Below are positions 30,015-36,597 of a stretch of DNA of 36,597 nucleotides, in pieces (positions within the stretch are counted from its first letter, which is position 1; each line of letters begins with the position of its first letter). The notes under the pieces were generated by a model. It was not told where the DNA came from. It did no database searches and saw only the letters and a list, made by a program, of their open reading frames with translations. Position numbers and translations under genes: made by a program. Source of the DNA: Sulfurimonas lithotrophica (GTDB lineage: Bacteria; Campylobacterota; Campylobacteria; Campylobacterales; Sulfurimonadaceae); contig NZ_CP043618.1 in the NCBI RefSeq assembly GCF_009258225.1, positions 1 through 36,597 on the forward strand, written 5' to 3'.

Positions 30015-31003
30015 ATGCTAAAAAGTGACGTTTTAGAACATCTAAAATCCTCTAAAAACCTTTTAGCATTTTCCGCAGGAGTTGACTCAAGCGCACTTCT
30101 TTGTTTACTTTTAGATGCAAATATAAAGTTTGATATAGCTATCGTAGATTACGGCTTAAGAGTACAAAGTAAAGATGAAGTAGCTTATGCTAAAGAGCTT
30201 GCAGATAAATATAATATTAAATGTTTTATTCACAAAGCTGAAAAAATAGATACGAACTTTGAAGCATCTGCAAGGAAGATTCGTTACGATTTTTTTGAGA
30301 GTCTGATACAAGATAATGGCTATGACAATCTTCTTACGGCTCATCATTTAGGCGATAGATTTGAGTGGATGCTTATGCAGTTTTGCAAGGGTGCAGGCTG
30401 TGCAGAACTAAGTGGCATGAAGAGTGTTCAAAATAAGAAAAACTATAAGCTTATCCGTCCACTTTTGCATTTAGACAAAAGTGAGCTTTTAGAGTATCTA
30501 AAAAATAATAAGATTAAATATTTTGAGGACAAAAGTAACTTCGATGAGAGTTATACAAGAAACAGTTTCAGACATGGATATACAAATCCTTTAATTTCAG
30601 AGCATCTAGATGGAATCAAAAAAGTTTTGAATATATAGATGCCGATATAGATGCACTTATTATAGAAACCGATTTAAATGTAAAAAATGATTTTGCCTAT
30701 TTTATATCTACAAAAAACAAGCGCTCAGATATATATGCAATTGATAAGTATTTAAAATCACAAAACTATATGTTAAGTGCGAATGAGAGAGAGCTTTTAA
30801 AGACAAATAATACTTTAGTAGTCGGAAGAAAATTTGTAGTTAATTTTCACAAAGAGTATATATTTATAGCACCATATATAGATAAAGATACAAAAATGTC
30901 AAAAGAGTTTAAAGAAAGAATGAGAAAACTTAAAATAGAGCCAAAACTAAGAGCTTATTTCTATAATCACTTAGAAGTATTTGAATCTTTAGAGTTAGAA
31001 TAA
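30015..31003 (+). pseudogene. tilS: tilS, frameshifted copy (arm B)
   Basis: Same gene as 5588-6577. The A run at 30618-30623 has six A where arm A has seven, so translation ends at 30638 after 207 residues; the remaining C-terminal part is open in another frame from 30770. Confidence 0.88.
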
Positions 31004-31504
31004 ACTTTCATCTGAAAAGATGAGTTTATAACCTCCCCTTCACGCTTAAAGTCTATTGGAAAATTAACCGCTACAATCCAATCACTTTTATTTACCTCAT
31101 CCAAAAACTTATAAAATGTTGCAGGCGAGCTTATTTTTGAACTTGTTTTAACGTTATATACGCTGAAACCGTCTTCTTTTTCTAAATTTTGAGCTTTTGT
31201 TAATTCAAGCGTGTTAAATAATGCTTTATATTTCTTTATAAACCTGTCTTGATCAAAGACTGTATCAAATGCCGTTATTATATGTCTGTTATCAGCCTGC
31301 AGTATTTTTAGTTCTTCAAAAGTTTGTGCTTCAAAATCTTGATATCTTTTTAAATCTCCTGTACTCTTTACCAAGCTGAACCCGTTGTATTCTATACTTT
31401 TTCCCCTCAGGTATCAAAGCTAAAAAAGAAAATAATAAAACAAATACTAAAAGTATTATCGATAATATTAAAATATATATACTCTGTCTCGAGATATTAT
31501 TCAT
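30967..31504 (-). pseudogene. PilO-like protein, frameshifted copy (arm B)
   Basis: Same gene as 5088-5624. One additional C on the plus strand near 31358-31359 shifts the frame after about residue 46; only the part from 31374 downward remains in the right frame. Confidence 0.8.
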
Positions 31505-32051
31505 CTTTTTTCTCCGAATCCGATTCTACACTAGATTCACTTAACTCATCTTCATTCATATAGTTTGTTGAAACAAATCTAAGCCAACCGCCTTCAGTCG
31601 GATAAAAACTACTATATGTTTCATGAAATATTGAACGCAAAGGTGCATGAAGCATAAAGTTATATACATCCTTATTTGGTGTAATACCGTAAAGAACTAA
31701 ACCGTTTTTTAAAAGCTTAGCTTGTGAAAGCGTTATTCTTTGCGGTACTAGATCAAACAGGTTTTTAATAGAGTCTTTTAAAACAGAATTTTGTGTAAAT
31801 ATTTTTGCGGATGTTATATTTTGCTGTTCGATATAAGCTATTTTTGATTCCATATCTTTGATGTTTTTTTGCAGATTTGTTTTTTCCATAGCAATATTTT
31901 GCTTATCTTCTAAAAATTTCATATCTTTATATAGAAGAAAAATATATGTACCTAAAAGCATAAAAAGACTAATGGAAAAAAATGCAAACAAAAGTTTCAT
32001 CTCAGCCGTCAGCAAAGATTTTTTACGAGGTTTTATATAAGAATATCTCAT
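31497..32051 (-). CDS. PilN-like bitopic membrane protein (arm B copy)
   Basis: Same 184-residue protein as 4541-5095 except for EQQ instead of DTK at residues 75-77. I consider this the likelier true reading because the arm A version can be derived from it by two dropped bases and two bases added to an A run. Confidence 0.82.
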   Translation of the reverse strand: MRYSYIKPRKKSLLTAEMKLLFAFFSISLFMLLGTYIFLLYKDMKFLEDKQNIAMEKTNLQKNIKDMESKIAYIEQQNITSAKIFTQNSVLKDSIKNLFDLVPQRITLSQAKLLKNGLVLYGITPNKDVYNFMLHAPLRSIFHETYSSFYPTEGGWLRFVSTNYMNEDELSESSVESDSEKKDE

Positions 32052-33070
32052 TTCTTCTCCGCCTTGGCAAGTTCACTTAATTCCTGTGCTATATCCATTT
32101 TTCTGATAAATACACTTAAAAACATCTCTTCTTCCAAAAACTTTTTAAATTCATTACTGAGACCGATTCCATCGGCTACATAAACACTTTGTATAAACTT
32201 ACTCTCAAACTTTGAATCTTTATAAAAAGTATTAACGGCACTTTGGATAAGTGAAAACCTATGATAATCTTCGCCAAAACTATTTTGCTCTACAGAGTCT
32301 TCCATTTGCTTATCACTCATTGACAGATGTTCCTCATGTTCATCCGAAGCATCAAAGTCATCCATATCGTCAAATGTTTCTAAATCATCCAATTCATCTA
32401 TTTCATCCAAACCTTCTATATCGTCAACATCTATATCTTCTAAATCGACACTATTATTTTTTATATCATCTAGTATCAGTTCTTCATCATCATCAACATC
32501 CATTATAAGTTCATCATTGGAATCATCATCTTTTTGCATATCCAACAAAGATGCAAATAAAAGTTTTGAACTCTCAAACACACTTAATGCCATATAGTCT
32601 TCATTTACCAAAATAAAGAGTGATATTTCACCTTTTGTTTTATCGGCAAAAAATTTATGAAGCATATGAAACGGCGAAAAAATAAAATCTAAGCCTGTTT
32701 TTTTATATCTTCCCTGAATATCCAATAAATCTAATTTCGATGTATAATAAGACCATTTATCATCTACACATATTTGTTCAAATTCTTCTAAAGTACAATA
32801 CTTTTTTATTTCATGATGCGAACAGGTAGGAGCTGCACCTTGGGTGAGTGATGGGTCTAAAATAGATACATAATTTATGGGAGAACGACTTATGAAAGTT
32901 TTTATATATTCATATATTTCACTTTTATTTGAAGTATTAAATATCTCTTCATAATTATTGCTTAGACCTTTATAATCTATCTCCTCTACGTAAATACAAG
33001 TATCTTTGGAGCTTTGCACTATATTTATATATATATTATTATAAAGATAAGTTTTGAATTTACTCAGCAC
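32048..33070 (-). CDS. PilM/GspL-like cytoplasmic protein with a long acidic insert
   Basis: A 340-residue soluble protein, first of three genes whose sizes and topologies match a PilM-PilN-PilO set. Residues 1-175 alternate beta strands and helices, and the C-terminal part (about 270-325) contains VYVADGIGLSNEFKKFLEEEMFLSVFIRKMD, reminiscent of the last strand-helix unit of actin-like PilM/GspL proteins. Between them, residues 181-247 are very acidic, with repeated DD, DE and ED steps (for example DVDDDEELILDD). It overlaps the recombinase by 11 bases and the next gene by 4. The PilM relation is an inference from context and fold pattern; similarity is too weak to be certain by eye. Confidence 0.75.
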   Translation of the reverse strand: MLSKFKTYLYNNIYINIVQSSKDTCIYVEEIDYKGLSNNYEEIFNTSNKSEIYEYIKTFISRSPINYVSILDPSLTQGAAPTCSHHEIKKYCTLEEFEQICVDDKWSYYTSKLDLLDIQGRYKKTGLDFIFSPFHMLHKFFADKTKGEISLFILVNEDYMALSVFESSKLLFASLLDMQKDDDSNDELIMDVDDDEELILDDIKNNSVDLEDIDVDDIEGLDEIDELDDLETFDDMDDFDASDEHEEHLSMSDKQMEDSVEQNSFGEDYHRFSLIQSAVNTFYKDSKFESKFIQSVYVADGIGLSNEFKKFLEEEMFLSVFIRKMDIAQELSELAKAEKK

Positions 33071-33923
33071 TATTTACTCCGCAAAGAGGATGTGAATTAT
33101 TATAGTTTTGTTTTTTAAGAGCCGAACCTAATTTTGTATAAATCTGAGTAGTTGCCATAGATGAATGACCTAGAAGTTCACTTACATCAGCTATAGGAGC
33201 ATTGGCATTTAATAATTCCGTAGCATAAGAATGGCGCAACTGATGCGGGCTTACCTTCAAATTTATCCTTTTAAAAACTTTAGCAATAATATATCTTAGT
33301 GAGTTTTGGCTTAAAGCTTCATCATTTTTCTCAAAAAGAAACACTTTAGGATTATTATTTTGTATATAAGAATCAATATCGTCTTTTATATTTTTCAAAA
33401 TAGGTATATCCCTTTGCTTAGAACCTTTACCCAACACTCTTACCCAACCCTCGCTTATATCTTCTAGTTTTAATTTTTCTAGCTCAGATATACGAAGACC
33501 TAAGGTGTAAAGAAGACTTACTACCAAACTCTCTTGTTCATCAGCAAAAGAAAGTGCCTCAACTATGTGTTTGTGAGAGATAGGCTTTGGTAAAGTTTTT
33601 GCAACTTTAACACTACTGTCTGATTTTAAAACAATTTTCATTCCTTTTTCATTTAGATACTCGCTAAATGAACGTATAGCCGATAATTTTTTTGATATTG
33701 TTTTTGAATTTAATTCTGATATTTTTAATCTGAAGGGCATCAAGTCAAAGATAATTTCACCGTTTTCTTCTAAAATTTCTATATACGACAATGCTTCTCT
33801 TATTGCATCATTATAAGTTTTAATACTAAGATCGGAATAACCGCGAATATTTTCCAAATATTCACAGAAATCTTTGCGTTTTTTATCTATTAACTTTTTC
33901 AAGTAACTGCTCAAATCCGGCAT
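33060..33923 (-). CDS. XerC/D-type tyrosine recombinase
   Basis: A 287-residue site-specific recombinase. The N-terminal SAM-like core-binding domain (about 15-105) is followed by the catalytic domain with R144 (LGLRISEL), K166 (GKGSKQR), H227 and R230 (HQLRHS), H253 (LGHSS) and the nucleophile Y262 (TTQIYTK). Such enzymes resolve chromosome dimers at dif or act as integrases. The housekeeping operon setting and XerC/D-like length favour a Xer role; the Helicobacter/Campylobacter enzyme XerH is longer, so I do not assign that name. The ATG overlaps the upstream gene by 41 bases; a TTG 21 bases inside would give MKKLIDKKRKD and a shorter overlap, so the start is uncertain. Confidence 0.9.
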   Translation of the reverse strand: MPDLSSYLKKLIDKKRKDFCEYLENIRGYSDLSIKTYNDAIREALSYIEILEENGEIIFDLMPFRLKISELNSKTISKKLSAIRSFSEYLNEKGMKIVLKSDSSVKVAKTLPKPISHKHIVEALSFADEQESLVVSLLYTLGLRISELEKLKLEDISEGWVRVLGKGSKQRDIPILKNIKDDIDSYIQNNNPKVFLFEKNDEALSQNSLRYIIAKVFKRINLKVSPHQLRHSYATELLNANAPIADVSELLGHSSMATTQIYTKLGSALKKQNYNNSHPLCGVNSAE

Positions 33924-34338
33924 GATAATATGCTGCGTTTTCTACTAGTTCTTTATCTGTGATGACACTTGGGGCAAGCTTAACATATGCACTGTTCATA
34001 ATCTCACATATTAGTCTGATTTTAGCTTTATCGGCTTCTTTGATATCATCTTTACTAACAATCTCATCAATCTGCTTCATATACTCTTTTGCGTCTTTGA
34101 TATAATTTACATACTTTAATGATGTTTTAGACTGTGCCATAATAGTAGCTGCCATACGATTGTACAAATCTAATTCAAAAGCTTCTTTAGCATCTGCATA
34201 AGCTTCGTCATAATCACCCATTTCATAGTAATACTTAGCTTGTAGTGATTTTTGATATGAAGGATTAAAATAAAAATATAAAGCCATAAACAACACTGTA
34301 AACAATGAAAATAAAATTATTACAAGCTTAGTGTTCAT
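33883..34338 (-). CDS. Small membrane-anchored TPR-like protein (arm B copy)
   Basis: Same protein as 2257-2712, unchanged. Confidence 0.85.
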   Translation of the reverse strand: MNTKLVIILFSLFTVLFMALYFYFNPSYQKSLQAKYYYEMGDYDEAYADAKEAFELDLYNRMAATIMAQSKTSLKYVNYIKDAKEYMKQIDEIVSKDDIKEADKAKIRLICEIMNSAYVKLAPSVITDKELVENAAYYHAGFEQLLEKVNR

Positions 34339-34960
34339 GACTTAGTAATCCTTCTTTTATAAGTTTTCTTGCCTCTTCAAATTCTAACTCGCTTACATCT
34401 ATCGGCTCAGATATAAAATAGTTTAACTCTCCAAAAGGTTTTGGAACTATAAACTTATCCCAAGATTTTAATTGCCAATACTTACTCGGTTTAATTTCAA
34501 CAAGTACTATTTTTTTCTTGGTTTTTTGTGCTATTGCTATTATACCATCATGTACTTGATGTCTAGGACCTTTTGGACCATCTGGTGTAATTCCTATGTC
34601 GGAACCGCTCTTTATCTCTTTTATAGCTTGGATTAAAGCTTTTGCACCACCGCGTGTTGTAGAACCTCGAATCGTCCCAAAACCAAAAAAACCGAGTGTC
34701 TTTGCTATTAGTTCACCGTCAAAATGTTCAGATATAAAAAGTTTGACACTCGGTATTTCTTTATAACGCAGATAAGCATACGGAATCATCAACAACTCCC
34801 CGTGCCAACATGCCATAATAAAACTCTCATCCGTAAGAGTATCAGGTGCATGAAACTTTTTTTTATTGGTAAAATATAAAAACCTTATTATTAAAGATCC
34901 GATAAACGGTATAATTAAAAGGGCAAGTGACCTTTTTTGTTGCTTAGTTAACAATTTCAC
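34328..34960 (-). CDS. DUF374 lysophospholipid acyltransferase family protein (arm B copy)
   Basis: Same 210-residue protein as 1635-2267, unchanged. In this arm the true overlap with the end of miaB (34944-34960) is visible. Confidence 0.9.
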   Translation of the reverse strand: MKLLTKQQKRSLALLIIPFIGSLIIRFLYFTNKKKFHAPDTLTDESFIMACWHGELLMIPYAYLRYKEIPSVKLFISEHFDGELIAKTLGFFGFGTIRGSTTRGGAKALIQAIKEIKSGSDIGITPDGPKGPRHQVHDGIIAIAQKTKKKIVLVEIKPSKYWQLKSWDKFIVPKPFGELNYFISEPIDVSELEFEEARKLIKEGLLSHEH

Positions 34961-36245
34961 CGCTTAAAATACTCCTACCTATTGAAGTAACTTTAACCTT
35001 TCTAAATTTACCTAAAAGTTCTTCACTTCCTTTAGCTTTTATTACCAGATTATTATCACTTCTACCGCTTACATAACCATCGGCATTTAAATCTTCAAAA
35101 TATACTTCATAAATATTTCCAAGCTTAGAAGCCATCTTTTCATCCAGATGCTTGGTATATAAGTCTTGTAAAAATGTAAGCCTCTGTGAAGCGATCTCAG
35201 GATTAACTACATTTGTAAAATGCTCAGCTTCCGTTTCCGGACGGGCTGAATATTTAAAAGAAAATATCTGATCAAACTTTACTTTATCCATAACATCTAT
35301 AGTATCGTTAAAATCTTCATCGCTCTCACCCGGAAATGCCACGATTATATCGGTGGAGATGCTGACATCAGGTACCATTGAACGAAGTTTTTCTACACGG
35401 TTTAGAAACCACTCTTTAGAGTAACCGCGTTTCATATCTTTTAGTACTTTTGTACTTCCGCTTTGAAGCGGCATATGCATAGATTTACATATTTTTGGAT
35501 TTTTTGCAAACTCTTCAATAAACTCATCATCCATATGAAACGGATGCGGAGATGTAAAACGGATACGTTTTAATCCTTCTATTTTTGAGAGTTCCTGTAA
35601 AAGATTAGTAAAGTTGACTTTGTCATGTTTACCGCTAAAACGGCGACCGTAGTTATTTACATTTTGACCAAGTAAAAATATCTCTTTTGCTCCACTGTTA
35701 ACTGCACGGTTTGCCTCATCAACAATCAGGTTTAAAGGGATACTAATCTCTTCACCGCGTGTTTTAGGAACGATACAGTATGTACACTGTTTATCACAAC
35801 CAATAGAGATATTTATATAGGCTTTATAAAGGGATGTTCTAAAATCTTTAAAAGCAAATTCGCTCTCATCATAATTTATATCGACTTCTACTGCTTTTGG
35901 CTTATGTAAAACTTCTGTTATCTTACTTACATTTCTAGCCCCTAGGACAAAATCTACATAAGGTGCACGTTTAATAATATCTTTTCCCAAGTGAGATGCC
36001 GTACAACCGCATACACCTATCTTAGCATTTTCTTTTTTCTTTTTGTTAAAAATGCCGAGTTCCGAAAAAAGCTTTGAGACCGGTTTTTCTCTAACCGAAC
36101 AGGTATTAATAAGAATTAAATCTGCTTCTTTAAAGTCACCTGTTTGTGAAAAATTTTCTTTTTCATTTAACTCTGCCAACATATGTTCGGTATCACGCTC
36201 ATTCATAGCGCAACCTAAAGTCTCAATAAATACCTTTTTACTCAA
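34944..36245 (-). CDS. miaB: tRNA-2-methylthio-N6-dimethylallyladenosine synthase MiaB
   Basis: A 433-residue radical-SAM methylthiotransferase that adds a methylthio group to i6A37 of tRNAs reading U-starting codons. The N-terminal domain carries the three cysteines of the auxiliary iron-sulfur cluster (C12 in ETLGC, C49 in NTCSVRE, C81 in VCGC). The radical-SAM cluster motif is C150-x3-C154-x2-C157 (GCDKQCTYC). A TRAM-like domain follows from about residue 370, ending SGEIVN. The start is TTG; this places the ETLGC motif at the usual distance from the N-terminus. It overlaps the downstream acyltransferase gene by 17 bases. Length and motifs are typical, and this is the more reliable copy. 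Confidence 0.97.
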   Translation of the reverse strand: MSKKVFIETLGCAMNERDTEHMLAELNEKENFSQTGDFKEADLILINTCSVREKPVSKLFSELGIFNKKKKENAKIGVCGCTASHLGKDIIKRAPYVDFVLGARNVSKITEVLHKPKAVEVDINYDESEFAFKDFRTSLYKAYINISIGCDKQCTYCIVPKTRGEEISIPLNLIVDEANRAVNSGAKEIFLLGQNVNNYGRRFSGKHDKVNFTNLLQELSKIEGLKRIRFTSPHPFHMDDEFIEEFAKNPKICKSMHMPLQSGSTKVLKDMKRGYSKEWFLNRVEKLRSMVPDVSISTDIIVAFPGESDEDFNDTIDVMDKVKFDQIFSFKYSARPETEAEHFTNVVNPEIASQRLTFLQDLYTKHLDEKMASKLGNIYEVYFEDLNADGYVSGRSDNNLVIKAKGSEELLGKFRKVKVTSIGRSILSGEIVN

Positions 36246-36256
36246 TTAATACTCTC

Positions 36257-36502
36257 TTAGTCTATAATATGAACTTGGTACATATATTCGTTATCTGATA
36301 AACCGAATTTAACTTCATTCATATAAAAACCTTTACCTTTTTCTTCAAAATAATCTTGAAGTTCAAGCAAATCTTTATGAGAATTTTCTCTGTCAAAATA
36401 AAAAATTACACTACCGTTTTTTTCTACACTCTCTTCTATTTTTTTTATATCTGCTTTTTTAGGTTTTGCATCTAACTCTGTTCTTGCAAATTTTAAATCC
36501 AT
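36257..36502 (-). CDS. HP0268-family small protein
   Basis: An 81-residue protein beginning MDLKFARTELDA, with no signal peptide or membrane segment and a mixed alpha/beta pattern. I assign it to the HP0268 family by size, sequence style and position: in Helicobacter pylori HP0268 lies next to HP0269, the miaB gene, and here the gene also sits 11 bases upstream of miaB. HP0268 has been described as a small Smr-like nuclease; that activity is family knowledge and is not shown by the sequence here. It has its own TATAAT promoter and is the first gene of the eight-gene operon. This copy is the intact one. Confidence 0.7.
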   Translation of the reverse strand: MDLKFARTELDAKPKKADIKKIEESVEKNGSVIFYFDRENSHKDLLELQDYFEEKGKGFYMNEVKFGLSDNEYMYQVHIID

Positions 36503-36535
36503 ATCTATATCCTTATGATTCTTTATATTGCTTGC

Positions 36536-36541
36536 ATTATA
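36536..36541 (-). promoter_or_regulatory. -10 element of the HP0268-like/miaB operon (arm B)
   Basis: Mirror of the TATAAT at 56-61, read on the minus strand. Confidence 0.5.
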
Positions 36542-36543
36542 GT

Positions 36544-36590
36544 AAAAAAGTGTTAAAAAACCTATTAAAGATGATTTTTAACACTTTTTT
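36544..36590. terminator. AT-rich bidirectional terminator-like hairpin
   Basis: A 16-base stem at 36544-36559 pairs perfectly with 36575-36590 around a 15-base loop. The stem begins with a run of six A and ends with a run of six T, so it could act as an intrinsic terminator on either strand. It lies just upstream of the HP0268-like/miaB operon promoter and would insulate it from the preceding gene. Arm A keeps only the promoter-proximal half (37-53). Confidence 0.6.
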
Positions 36591-36597
36591 GATATAA

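Larger units (their letters stand above)
18303..36566. repeat. Arm B of the inverted repeat
   Basis: Reverse-complement copy of 31-18292. Errors private to this arm are in the Old Yellow Enzyme gene (T run 19426-19430, one short), zapA (one base missing near 19835-19840), the small exported protein (extra T in 20326-20331), the globin tail (three bases missing near 20588-20593), tilS (one A missing in 30618-30623) and the PilO-like gene (extra C on the plus strand near 31358-31359). Copies of uvrB, pckA, rimO, dedA, the SagB-type gene and the beta-barrel gene encode the same proteins in both arms. Confidence 0.98.

Noticed and set aside
32251-32508. His/Tyr-rich 85-residue reading frame opposite the acidic insert
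   Set aside because: It is the complement of the Asp/Glu codon runs in the PilM-like gene; the composition is forced by the real gene and it has no credible start context.
33060-33923. Tyrosine recombinase as a sign of an integrated element or phage
   Set aside because: It is embedded with overlapping ends in a housekeeping operon, shows no flanking direct repeats or phage genes, and looks like a XerC/D-type enzyme. No dif or att site was recognised in the window.
1-36597. Real segmental inverted duplication or gene amplification
   Set aside because: Divergence between arms is restricted to sequencing-type indels that disrupt conserved genes alternately; silent substitutions, which real copies would accumulate, were not seen in the compared genes.

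Overview
The window is one ~18.3 kb stretch of a low-GC bacterial chromosome written twice, head to head. Bases 31-18292 (arm A) are repeated as their reverse complement at 18303-36566 (arm B), with a 10-base spacer at 18293-18302. Aligning the arms gene by gene, I found only twelve differences: eleven small indels (mostly single bases in A/T runs) and one 9-base substitution patch. Nearly every indel breaks a conserved gene in one arm while the other arm stays open. This is what two independent noisy readings of one locus look like. I read the window as a fold-back (inverted-dimer) artefact of a long read, an amplification product or an assembly, with residual errors, rather than a biological palindrome. 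A second small fold-back sits at the left edge: bases 1-30 are the reverse complement of 31-61, less one base.

The organism looks like a member of Campylobacterota (Epsilonproteobacteria), probably Sulfurimonas or a relative. The support is the low GC, an HP0268-type gene directly upstream of miaB as in Helicobacter, a single-domain Vitreoscilla/Campylobacter-type globin, and the general set of housekeeping genes. The genus is an inference.

Layout in arm A, left to right. (1) A tightly packed plus-strand operon: HP0268-like gene, miaB, a DUF374 acyltransferase, a small TPR-like membrane protein, a XerC/D-type tyrosine recombinase, and a three-gene cassette resembling PilM-PilN-PilO inner-membrane assembly proteins. 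(2) A minus-strand pair rimO-tilS, convergent with and overlapping the PilO-like gene. (3) A divergent HI0933-family flavoprotein, an outer-membrane beta-barrel protein, tRNA-Val(GAC) on the minus strand, and pckA. (4) A minus-strand group dedA, uvrB and a SagB-type nitroreductase. (5) A divergent single-domain globin, then a small exported protein on the minus strand. (6) A coiled-coil gene joined to zapA, tRNA-Arg(GCG), and an Old Yellow Enzyme family reductase. The arm then turns at 18293-18302 and everything repeats in reverse to 36597.

Use of the data: intact versions come from arm A for tilS, the PilO-like gene, zapA, the small exported protein and the Old Yellow Enzyme; from arm B for the HP0268-like gene, miaB, the recombinase and the PilM-like gene. 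The globin must be rebuilt from both arms because each carries a different error. There is no stretch over 300 bases without a gene. I found no CRISPR array, insertion sequence, phage module or rRNA, and no convincing evidence of an undescribed biological system beyond the giant palindrome itself.
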